A stretch of 64,000 bases of DNA from Cordilura impudica (lineage: Eukaryota; Arthropoda; Insecta; Diptera; Scathophagidae), in NCBI GenBank assembly GCA_963682025.1, contig OY821519.1:8792668-8856667 (forward strand). Direction: 5' to 3'. A model generated the notes under the pieces. That model searched no databases and was not told where the DNA came from. It worked only from the letters and a program-made list of their open reading frames with translations. Shown here piece after piece: positions 43,501 to 55,000 of this stretch. Both the position numbers and the translations under genes were made by a program. The first letter of the stretch is position 1. Each line of letters opens with the position of its first letter.

Positions 43501-44289
43501 AATCTATACGGGAAGAAAATGCTCGTTTACAACGAAAATTAAAGCAGGAGGTTGAAAGACGAGAAGCTTTGTGTCGTCACTTATCTGAATCAGAATCTTC
43601 TTTGGAAATGGATGAAGAACGCTTCTACAATGAAAATATATTGGTGACTGGTGCACCTTTAGGTGCACCAGCTTTGAATGCTCATCGTCAGCGTACTATT
43701 AGCAGTCCTGTGTCTCATAGCCCATCAAATAGCCGCCCTTTAAGTCCTGGCACTGCACAACATAATCGTTGTTATGCTTGTGGACAAGTAGTTGTAGGTT
43801 TTATTTCCGATTTGAATATATTTAAAAACAACATTTTATTAATAGCTTTCCCTGTTTTGTTTTTTTAAGAATCGTCGTGCCAGCGAACGTTTTATAAAGC
43901 CAGCACTGCCTACACCCATGTTGGGTCTTAATACATCAGCTCCCAATGTTTTATCCGGCTCAACTGGAACGGGTCCTTCAGTTGTGGGTGGTTTATTTTC
44001 AAGTTCCTCAAATTCTACGGGGCCCTCATCTGGTTTTTTAAGTAGCTTGGGTTGTGGTGAACGTGTATCATTTAACTCAGCTTCACTATTGGGTAACAAT
44101 GCTACTGTAGCACCACCTAACAGTTCTTCAGCTCATGCCAATGCCTTGAGTTTCAATTTACATAATACGTCCAATTCAAATATGAATAATATCAGTGGTA
44201 CAAATTCCGCTTTTACGCCAACTAATCCAGGTGGTGGTACATTTGCTCAACCAGCCAGTCCTATGGACACTTCAACTTGCAAAGACTAA
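37502..44289 (+). CDS. CCDC6: CCDC6 coiled-coil protein, five coding exons
   Basis: CCDC6 (H4) is a cytosolic/nuclear coiled-coil phosphoprotein linked to DNA-damage checkpoint control in mammals. Coding exons are 37502-37617, 37686-37776, 42845-42994, 43068-43787 (or 43790) and 43870-44289. The total is 1497 nt, 498 residues. The start [20 protein letters not shown] follows a strong acceptor. The core is one long coiled coil from about residue 25 to 300, with family blocks [32 protein letters not shown], the repeated [10 protein letters not shown] and [35 protein letters not shown], and [20 protein letters not shown]. The tail is Ser/Pro/Gly/Asn-rich ([17 protein letters not shown]) and includes a CYACGQ...NRRASERF segment. 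The exon 4 donor is ambiguous by three bases. Intron 2 is 5.07 kb and repeat-filled. The protein is predicted from exon joining only. Confidence 0.93.
38268..38735 (-). repeat. Family C repeat, copy C2
   Basis: A minus-strand copy. It ends 'ctataatattaataggcaag' (38270) and starts at the other side with CTAGCAGATTCCAGCCCTCG followed by AAATTCTAG. It shares the cacaca-rich middle. Confidence 0.82.
39156..39374. mobile_element. 219-bp PIF/Harbinger-type MITE with TAA target duplication
   Basis: The left end GGGCCATTATTACAACTTGC, then CGTTAGTTAAAGGCAGGATT and TTGTC, is mirrored at the right by GACAAAATCCTGCCTTTAAC, TAACGGCAAGTTGTAATAAT and GGCCC. This gives about 45-bp near-perfect inverted repeats. 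TAA occurs at 39153-39155 and 39375-39377. A GGGCC tip with a 3-bp TWA-type duplication fits PIF/Harbinger. No coding sequence. Confidence 0.9.
39523..39845 (+). repeat. Family D repeat, partial copy D3
   Basis: It starts GTGAGTCCGATAACAGTGGA, then the hairpin AGATGTGTAAACATCT, the TGCAGGGGCTCTGCTAATAT block and a 140-bp TTTTTCATTTTTTA-type core. It ends abruptly at 'ttttcgtaccacgccg' without the distal end. Confidence 0.85.
40803..41585 (-). repeat. Family D repeat, copy D4
   Basis: A minus-strand copy with a core of about 560 bp of TGAAAAATAAAAAA-type units (40855-41405), then TTAACCAGTTGAAATAATAA, TTAGCAGAGCCCCCTGCAG, a decayed hairpin region and CCCGTGATCGGTCTCACATG. The left end (CAGACGTAAGATATTGC) is degenerate. 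Confidence 0.85.
42177..42655 (-). repeat. INE-1-like family B, copy B3
   Basis: On the minus strand it starts near TATCCTCCACACCAATGTG, passes the 'gtccgtccgtccgtctgtct' block (about 42526-42541) and ends with GGGCACAGCCGAATTTAACA, then CTCTTGCTTG. It is degenerate compared with B1. Confidence 0.8.
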
Positions 44290-45060
44290 GCTGATGAAAG
44301 AAAATCAGATTGAAAATATAAAGAAAAATGAAAAGCAAAAGATTTATTAACAAAACAATTCAGAAGAACAGCAGAAGTGAAACTTAAGTAGTTAAACAAA
44401 CAATTAAACAAATAAAAAAGAACGGAAATAAAAATTGGAATTTAATCTATAAAAACTAAAAACATTACGAATCTTTAAGACATCAACCAACACATAATTG
44501 AATAAATATTTAATGGATTTAAGTCATATTACAAAATTATAACAAATAAGTTAAAACGAAAACAACTAACAAGATCAATTTTCTTTCTAATTATATAACA
44601 TTTAAAATTTTTGTATTAAAACAAACAAAATTGTTCTAATTCAAAAGTTTTTAATCATCTGGTTCTAAGAAAAAACTAATTTTTTAATTTAGAAAACATT
44701 ACAAATTAATTTGTTTATGTATTTTTGGCTGTGTAAGAGAAATTGGAATTTTTAAGTTGGCTAAAAATCATGACATTTTAATTTCAAAAATATCTGGGCT
44801 GACCAAAAAAATCGATACATTTTTGCTATTTATAATTTTTTAAGTGTTTGAGAAACACTTTGCATCCTACGTAAGAAACAGAAAAGCCATTTCAATTCAT
44901 GATAAATACCTTATTTATATTCTATAGATTTAAAAAAACAATTCTTTTCTTTGTTCTCTGAAATTACAAAAATGTGTGAACTTTCACCCTTTTTTGTTTG
45001 AATTTTTTTTTAATTTAACTAATTATAATTTTATAAATAAACCATTTGATGACTTTTCAT
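44290..45060 (+). other. CCDC6 3' untranslated region
   Basis: AT-rich, A-runs, no gene. Candidate polyadenylation signals AATAAA occur at about 44502 and 45036; the second precedes a GT/T-rich stretch. Confidence 0.55.
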
Positions 45061-45467
45061 TTGCTTATAATTTGTTAAGTTTTTTTTTATGAGCAAAACA
45101 TTCTATTTGTTTTAAAATTCTTTTAAAGAAAAATTAAAAGTTTGATGCTAGCCGAATATTTAACAAAATCTTTTTCGAAAACTAAATAAAATATAAGTCA
45201 AACTACGAATTATGATTCAGACATTTCGTCATAAAAAATTAAGATAAATAAAGAACTAAAATGAAATATAAAATATATTTTGCATTACAGTTTACTTCGA
45301 AAATATATATTTTTTTAAATAATAACACGTAATGTACGATACAATAATGATGGTATACATTTCATACGTATTATATACATTTCACTCGTATTGTATATAA
45401 ATCTTTAATACGAAAAAAAAAATCTGCGCTCAATATAATAAATAAATTTCAAACAATATATTTTCAG

Positions 45468-45595
45468 AACGTGTAGCATGCAGTATTGATGGATCGCGAT
45501 CCATTTTAAGGGATTTCCTATTAGGAGACTTCTGCGATATGCATCGCGATCTAAATATCACAATATATATTGAACGTGTAACAGAAATATTGAAG
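45468..45595 (+). other. Exon-like segment with consensus splice sites and an open frame of 42 codons
   Basis: It is preceded by AATATATTTTCAG (ends 45467) and followed by GAAG then GTATGA. In the frame starting at 45470 all 42 codons are open: RVACSIDGSRSILRDFLLGD, then FCDMHRDLNI, then TIYIERVTEILK. The frame hits a stop right after the donor (GTATGA), as expected of an exon. Its base composition is clearly more GC-rich than the surroundings. I do not recognise the protein family. It could be an exon of a nested or neighbouring gene, an alternative exon, or a 5' UTR exon of SMSr, which starts 440 bp downstream. Confidence 0.55.
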
Positions 45596-46036
45596 GTATG
45601 AAAACAATACTATTATATACAACTCTGTTTTCGGTTTGTTTGTTTTTGCTACTTTCACGAAAGAGCAATTAAAATTAGGAATAAAGAAAAAGAGAAACAA
45701 AAATATTGGCAGAAATTCCGTTTGTTGATTCATTTTAATTTTGTTGAAATTTTTAATGCAGTGTACATCGAAATATAAATAAGAATACTACAAAATAATT
45801 AAGAAGCATACAAATTATAAAAAGTAATATCAAATTTCTATAAAAAAAAAACTTAAAAAATAATTGAAATAAAAAGAAAACAAAGTGTAAATTATATATA
45901 AAACTAATTTTAAATGGGGATGTAGTTGGGCGAAGTGTGTGTGTGCGTGACCTCATTGAGAAGTTTCGGAAATTTCACTTTATCAACATAAATAATATAT
46001 TTTAATGATAAACAAATTTGTTTAAGTAATTTGACT
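45596..46036 (+). promoter_or_regulatory. Region upstream of the SMSr start codon
   Basis: AT-rich and without a gene. It contains the putative 5' UTR and promoter of SMSr, or an intron if 45468-45595 is its first exon (possible acceptor TTTGTTTAAG at 46017-46026). A short GTGTGTGTGCGTG tract lies at 45938-45950. Confidence 0.4.
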
Positions 46037-49000
46037 ATGAATTCAATTGAATCAAAATTTACAGCCAATATTCCAACAGTAAATTGTGAAGATGATATCT
46101 GCAAAAAGAAGGAGAACACAAATTCGAACAGTTATAATGACATTAAAAATAAAGATGAGACTGTTGTTGACATTAGTCAATGGCGCATCGAAGATGTAGT
46201 ACAATGGGCTTCCAAAGATACCCTTTTTACACCAGCCGTCATTAAATGTCTTCAATTGGAGGCCATAGATGGTCAAGTTTTACTTACGCTTACCGAAGAG
46301 GATATACGTGACTTTCGCTATCGTCTCAATTATAATTTACGTTTTGGTGAACTTAAAAAACTATGGCAAGGCATATATCTTCTTCAGCAAAGTCGTATTC
46401 ATCATCGTCACCTAAATCCTTCTCATAATCCAACAAATCATACACATCATAACAAAAATAATCTTAGTATTAGAATAGCCTCTTTAGAGGGCTCACCAGT
46501 TCATCACAATCATCAACGAGTTGCCTCATCTTCATCAACTGCTGCAGGAGTTTGCAGTTGTGGTAATAAATACTGCGGTACAATATTAGATAACTGTACA
46601 TTTAACGATTGTGAAAGTTGTGCTCCTGAAGCAGCATCTGTCTCAGAAGGATGTTCAGCTAATATTCCTCCAGAGTTTTTTAAAACCTCTATTAGTTTAG
46701 GTAAGTGAAATTCTTAAAGTATACAATTAATCGAAACCCCTAATACGTTAATTGGTTTAGTAGTTTCTGCAAAATTAAAAGAAATGTACCATACACTTCC
46801 TAACGTATCCATACATATACTTTTTAAAATATTGAATTGTCATACATATACATTAATAGCTAAGCAAGAAACAATTTAAAATACGTACATGTGCAAAGTT
46901 AAAGGTCACTCACTGGTGGGTACTACAAAGTTTAAAAATTTAATTACGAAATAAAACGTTTGATTACTTACAAATTTTCTAGTTTTTCTAATTTGGTTTA
47001 GCAGTAATTTACATATGTGTCAATATAAAAAATTTTACACTAAATTAGCAAATATCGATTGGCTAAGATACACACATATTTTTTTTTTTTTTTTTTTATA
47101 ACAAATATAGATATGAACATAAATTTCAGAATATGTTGTCGGTGTTTTATTTTCTATTTCGTAAACTACATTCTAGTACGCGCAAGCATTATATTAAAAC
47201 TTTTTCTATGTTGAATTTAATTTTGAGTGAAATTTTATTGCAAACTAATAAATTTAAAAACTATATTCTTAAAAATAAAACTTAACACAATTTTATTAAA
47301 ACTAAAGGATTTAGGAAAATGACTAATCTATCCATTTGACTGTAAAGTATGTTTGTTTGTATGTATGTATGTATATAATTAATATCTTATCTATAATATT
47401 AATAGGCTAGGCAAATTCTTGTGACCGATGTTTTGTTCTACCGTTTTATCCCGATTTTGACCAAACGTATATTATTTTAAAGGTATTTCTTTTTTATCCG
47501 TTTTGCAGATTTACAGATTTTTAAATTTTTTCCTTTATTTTGAGTAAATGGCATTTAAAGTTGCTACTAACACATACATAAATGTGCTGTGCATATGCTG
47601 TGTGTTTAATTAAATTTGTTAATGTGTTTGTTAATGAGTTTGTTATCTTCATTCACAATTATAATAAACCATAAAAGTGTTGGTTTGTGAATTGGCTAAG
47701 CTGAAAATAAAAGCCTAACTAGCATTATACCCGCTACGTTGTTGGCGTAATTATTATATTAATTATTTAATCCATAATAATATTTAAAAACAATAAGAAA
47801 TATAGTGTGAGTGACAATACGATGGAAACTTGGACTCTTATTGATTTAAACATTTGTATGTTTTATTTATTTAACAAAGAAGAAATATTAACATAACTTC
47901 AGAGAAATTAACAGAACTTAAAAGTATTCATTTTTATGATGTTGACAAAACAATGGAGCCCTTTACTATACAATAGTACTGTGGCATAAAATAATGGTCT
48001 TGGTCTTGGGGGTGGATGATTCCTATACCGAACGTTTGTATTAATTTATTTTAGTAAAACTTCCGAAGCGTTTGGTCGTTTTATGGCCATTTAAATATAT
48101 AATTTATTAGTCAACGCTATTCGCCAACAGTATTCTAATTCCAGTTCATGAGTTCTTTAGCAAGATTAATGCTAACCAGACGATTTTATGGATTTATTTA
48201 TTGAATATTTCTCACAAATATTCTTTTGCCCACGACCATCACTAAAATCATATATTATTCTGGTTTTTAACTCTTCATAAAACTTTATTCTTGCCATTAT
48301 TTTATAATAATTGAAAGAAAACATCAGAATCTATAAATATTTAAATAACGGTTAAGATTTTTAAAATTTTCTTTTACTCATTCTTCTATTTTTATTATTT
48401 TAATCAACTCTGGTAAAGAAATTTATAAGTTGTGGCATCACTAAAAAAAATATTTCTTTTTCGTTTATCTATTTTTTTTTAATTGTATTTTTTGTAACAA
48501 ATGTATTAACTTCCAATATAGAACACACCAAATAGTGGTTTTGTAAAAAAAATACATAATTATTAAAGAGCTAAATTGGCAAATTTTGAATTTTGTAATA
48601 ATTTCCATTATATTGCCACCTACTATTTAAGTACCACATTTTTATTCATAATAGGTTTGAAAATTATTCAAAAATAATATTATTTGTAATATCGATGGCT
48701 TAGTTTGGGAAGGAAGTAACTCAAGCTATAGCACAAATGCTATTGAAAATGTTGAAAATGGGTGCATGTTCAGACCTAGTCCCCATTCAAATAACCCCTA
48801 TGATATCGACTTAACTTGCCATAAGCTCCAAATTATCAAATAGATCTCAGTCGAATTGAGTTTGTGTGTGTTTATTAGGTCCATTGATCCGTAGACCAAA
48901 AATAAACCCTACAGGACAATTCATTTAAACCTATCAAAAACAAAAAGATTACACGAATATTTTATATATGTTTGTTTAGAAGATACCAAATGTACATTTA

Positions 49001-52000
49001 TTCACGCTTTTGCCGTTTTTCCTCCCCTGCACGCTAGAATTACCAATTATTTTATCCCTGACTGATGCCCACGTATTCGGTGGTGTCTGTATGACAAAAT
49101 TCATGTATACAGATTAATATGTTAAGAAAATACTACAAAGTGCCATTTCCCCTTTTTTGGTAATTTTTTGGTCATCTGAGTGGAATTTTTATTAAGTTAT
49201 TTTTGGCTACTGATTAATAGATATTATCTAGCAGAGTCCAGCCCTCGAAATTCGAGTGCAAATACTAGGAAATTTAATTTTTTCATTCAATTTTTTACTT
49301 TCAATGTTTCTTTAATAAATTTGATTTATTAAATTGTGAATTTATAAATAAAGTTCATTAAATTTATTTCATTAAAATATCTGTTGAACACACAGAAGAT
49401 ATATAAATAAGAGCCTAAAAGTATGCTAATCAATTTCAGGCAATTCACAATTCAACGCAGGGTTTTTCATATACAATTTTTGCAAACTCATTAACAAATT
49501 TGATAAATACACACACAGCATTGTATAATTCTATGTATGTGTTAGTAACAACTTTAATTGATCATAACTCCAAAAAAAGTTCCAGACGGTGCAAATCTGT
49601 AAATATGTTGGACAACTAAAGAGAAATACCTTTCAAATGGGGTAGTTTTTTTTATCAAAATCGGTTTATAATTGAAACTTTAAAATCGGTCACAAAAAAT
49701 CTCCTTGCCTATTAATGTTATAGATAATAAACACACATAAACCTATAAAGTATGTTTGTATGTATGTATGTATATAATTAATATATACATAATTTACTGT
49801 TGTTTGTGTGTATTATTATTTTCAGCCCGAAACGGTCCTTTTTTGTCATCACCTATATTTTTAACCAAAAAGAAAAACAAGTAAGGAAAGGATAGTCTAG
49901 ACCGACTATGCGATATCCTATACCATGCGGTTAGAAAATGTGCCATAGGTCCAACTAATTGGGTATAGAAAATAAGCATAAACCAAATCTGAGTGGAATT
50001 TTTATGAATTTTTTTGGATTACTGATTAGTAGATATAATAAACCCAATTTGACCGAGATCTATATGATAATTTGAATTTCACGATGGTCGATAGAAGCTT
50101 ATATACCAAATTTAATCAAAATATATTCATATTTGCGATGTGTATTCGCTAAATCAACTCAGAAAGTGATTCTAAGTCGATCGGTACTATAAAATATGGG
50201 TTTGAGTCAATTATTTTTGGTAGCTACAAACATATTGTGTTAAATTTTCATATAAAAAAAATTTAAAAATGCAATTTTCTCAAAAACTAAGCCAAATTTA
50301 TGTTGCCTTTTCAAGGGCGTTAAATTTAATTGCATTAATTTGTTTAAGCTAATTTGATAATAAATATTTAAGTATTTATTTTTAGTTTATTTTTAATTTA
50401 TTTTTTGTATTTCTATTTTGTTGTAATACATAAAGGCGAAAAAAAGGAGTATTTTCATAATTTTTTTTGAAGATATGAATAATGTTGAATTACTTATTTA
50501 TAGTATAACATTTGAAGTATCTTTGAAAAAATTTTCAATTAAAAATTTGAATAAATAACTCCGTGACAGCGAATCTCCGGAGGCGCCTCGAAAATAAGTT
50601 GTTTTGCGGTGAACATCATAACACGTTACCGGATCATGTGAAATAAAAAAAATCGAAATGCGTTTAAAAGGTGATATGTTTCCCGAGGTAATCAGGAAGA
50701 GCTTTTTTATTTTTTTTTTTTTATTTTTGGCAGCATTTTGAAGTGAAAAACACGATTTTTGCTATAAAAGTTCGGTGAATTTGTTTTTAAAAAATGGGAA
50801 AAAAAAGTGGTAAAAAAAACTTCCTGTTTACTTGGTGATTTATATATAGAAATAGTGTATGAAATTTCAAAAGGATCGGTCAAGTAGATTTTGAGTTATG
50901 ATGTGCACGGACTTCAGAAATGTTTTTTTTTTTGCGAGAAAAACGATTTAAAGTGTTTAACATATACGATATTCCGTATGACAGCCGGTCGCTTGAAACG
51001 CTGTATCTTCGTTAGTTTTGGTTCTGATTTACTTGAAATTTTGATACAACACTCTCAACATGTTGTACATTCAGAAAAAAAGGAAAAAAGTTTTAAAACC
51101 TTACCCCCCTACCTACCTTACCTAACCTACCTACACCCCCTTAATGCATGTTAAAATGGATAGAAAGAAAGCGACAAATATCGTCATTGATTAAAAAGTT
51201 TCTCAATATCAAAATGTTACCAAATTATATTTTGGTTGCATGTGTGTAAATTTTTATCAAAACGAATAAATTATTAAGTTAGTTCCAATTTGTTTAAACG
51301 AATTTAAAATAATTAAATGAACAGTATTGTTATGTTATAAAAAAAACATATTTATAAACAATAATTTCAGTGCAGGTCGCACTTGTTATAGTTATTTTTG
51401 GGGCAAACTCCAAAATATATCTTTAACTTAAATATAATTATAAAATATATATATATATAAATATTTAAGGAAAATACATTTGATTTTAAACCCCAAAATT
51501 TTTACAAATGACGAATAATCGAATTTTTATTCACATGTCGTCTTGAATTTCGTAACCGAAATCAGTTTTTTTTTCTCAATTTTCTGTTTTAACCGAAAAT
51601 CGTTTTATTTTCGTATTGGTGAACATATTTAATTTTTGCATTTAAGACAATATCGTTTACGTAAATTTTTATCTTAAAATTTTCTACTTTTTGAACTTTG
51701 GAAAATAATTAAAATACCCGTGTAGTTGTTGATACAGATTCTGTTTTTGTTTTAAATTACATCCAACATTGAGTTTATACGAATTAATTATAGTTTCTAT
51801 ATAATTACATATATCTTTTAACCGTATGTAAAATTTATTTTATTGAGTCATAGTGCCTGCCCCTTGTAGTGCCTTTTATTTTTCACGGTCTGCTCGTAAT
51901 CTTCAGATCTTCATCCCTGGAATTGTAATATTTAATAATAAATGTTTTTTACTCATTGTGATAGTCCATTCAATCGAATATATAAAATATACATTTTACG

Positions 52001-55000
52001 CCCTATATAAAAAAGTATAATTTTTCCTAGTGGGGCCACCGTAGATTCAAAAATCATTAATTCTTCTAAATATCAAGTATGGGTACTCACTCAATAGAAA
52101 GAAAATTATAATTCTGATCACACCAGTTTTACTCAATACATATACATATGTATATTCATTTGTATTAACATCAAGGTAGAGTTAATATTGGTTTAATTAA
52201 TATTGGTTTAATTAATGTTGGTTAAATAAACACAAATTTTTAACATTTTTGTCAAATAGTTTTAAGTTATAAGACCGAGTTTTTGGGATGTCAATTAAGC
52301 TTAGTTTAATTAAAATCACGATTTTTAATGCTTTAGAGCGAATTTTTGGGATGTTAGACAAGCTCCAATTACTAATCAGGTTACTAAATTAAAAAATTAA
52401 TTTAATCTCGAGTTAAGCCTTTACTTTAATCTGACTAAGGATTAGAATGTTTGCAAATTTCAAAAAAGAAAAAATATAATTGACGCGCATTTTGAAAATA
52501 TTTTTTCTTTGTTAATTTTTAATTAATAAGGGATTTAATAAAAAAAAAATACAATTCAATAAGTTAACTTTTTTTAATACCCTCCATACCTTAGTGGCAG
52601 AGGGTATACATAGGTTTGCCGTTTGTAACGCATCGAAATAAAATTCGGAGACCCCAAAACCATATATTTTCTTGATCATTATAACAAGGGAAGTTGATTC
52701 AGCGATGACCGTCTGTCCGCCTGTCTGTGGAAATCACGATCACGCCGTCAATATCTAAGCTAGACCGTGCTTTTTTGTATAAAATCGTTTACTAACATCC
52801 CAAAGGAGTTGCTATTTAAAATCGTCAAAATCGGTTAAACGGGTCACGAGATATGAATGAAACTTTGAAAAAATAAAAGTTTTCGTGTTTGTTGTTTTTC
52901 TTAACATATGTTGTAATTCTTCTTATTGTTGAAGTCATTGTAGTTGTGTGTATACTAATACTGCACGTGTCATATTGGCCTAAGCAAGTATTAATCAAAA
53001 ATTTAAAATTAAACATTAAAAATTAAAAATTAAAAATTAAAAATTATAAATTATAAATTATAAATTATAAATTATAAATTAAAAATTTAAAATTACAAAT
53101 TAAAAATTACAAATTAAAAATTACAAATTAAAAATTACAAATTAAAAATTACAAATTAAAAATTAAAAATTAAAAATTAAAAATTAAAAATTAAAAATTA
53201 AAAATTAAAAATTAAAAATTAAAAATTAATAATTAAAAATTAAAAATTAAAAATTAAAAATTAAAAATTAAAAATTAAAAATTAAAAATTAAAAATAAAA
53301 AATTTAAATAAATTAAAAATTAAAAATTAAAAATAAAAAATTTAAATAAATTAAAAATTAAAAATTATCGTATGACTTCTAAGGTAGCAAAAGTGGCTTA
53401 TAGGGATCAGACTTTGGGTATTATGATGCCGGCTGCGTGAAATAATGAATTTCATTGGTGTTCTATGAAGTACTTATGGGTTTCCTACTCTAGTAAAAGA
53501 AAAATAATGAATTTTTTCAAATAGTAATTAATTCTTTTTAAGGATAATTTTTTTTATAACTATAAATTTAATTGGTATTCGGATTTAATGTTTCAGTATC
53601 GGCAACAGTTTCAAAGTGGTAGCCGTACCCAATATTTTGTGGAGGGTAGCAAAAATTCGGCACAGCCGAATTTAACACTCTTACTTGTTTAATTTAAGGT
53701 TAGTTTTTTTTACATTTTTTCAGACAATATCCGATCATAAACTCGAAAGGAAGGGAAGTTTTTTTAAGAAATTGTACTTTTTAAGAAAAGGTTATTTTTT
53801 AAGTAAAGGATTAGTTTTTCCGTTTCATGCTGGCGATTTTCTTTATGATATCGGTATAACGATAAAAACATGTGTGGCAATACTTGCTAAAGCCAATGTA
53901 ACACGTACAGCACAATCATGCACATTCTCGCATGAAGCTACAACTACAACGACTATAGTAATTAGAAAAATTACAGAATATATCTTTAGAAAAACAACAA
54001 ACACATTTTTCACAATTTCAATTGGACCAATATTGATGGTTTCAAATACCAGCCAGGGCGCCATCGTGATTTCTACGTACAGACTGCCATCGCAAAATTA
54101 ACTCTTGTTATAAGAATCAAGAAAATATATAGTTTATGGGGTCTCGTCCGGAATGCCAAACTGATGTATACCCTTTGCACAGTGGTATGGAGGGTATAAA
54201 AATAATATTTGATGTAAAATCTTTTTGTATTTTATGGACGAAAAGGTTAAAATTTGTTATTTGAATTTAAAAAATATGTCCAAAAAATCGTTTTTGTGAT
54301 AGACAAATTAGAATTCAGCGAGTGCAAATCTATTCAAATGCGCTAATGGATGTGTAAAATTTTTTTATATAAAATTTTAAATTTATTCTTGTACATATAA
54401 AATTTAAAAAAACAAGTAAGAAATTTATAGTCGTTCTAGGCCGACTATACGATACCCTATACCATGCGTTTAGAGACCCTATCTCTTATGCTGCCTACAC
54501 ACCAGGCAACGGTTGCTTCAATGTGTTGTAGGAACGTGTTTTGTTTGTTGACTACACATGTGGCAACGAGTGCCGCAACCTCATTACTGTGTGTAGCTGT
54601 GGTACAGAAAAGACGCAAGCGGAAGAAAAGTATAATATAATTTTTTATTATATTATATTTTTAATTGTTCGTATGCTTTTTTTAGATTTTTATTTTTATA
54701 TTTTTCACAAGTTACGTCCCATAGCTCCCAAATTTTTATATTCGTTAATAAAGTTAACATAATTTTCATTATTCTCAATAGCCATTTTCTTATTTTTTCT
54801 TGCTTTCCGCTTAACATTACTTCGCACGAACCTTCCTTTTCGTTTGTTTTCGACGAACTGAAGAAGTAAATGCAGTAAACAATGATACACACGTAGCAAC
54901 GGTTGCCTCAACCAACCCAAAATATCAAAACTTTTTGATATTTCTGGCAACGGTTGATACAACACGAAAATCAATGGGCAACAGAGCTACACACCAGGCA

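Noticed and set aside
53685..54101. 138-residue frame
   Set aside because: Spans the border of two inverted family-B repeats; low-complexity and not conserved among B copies.
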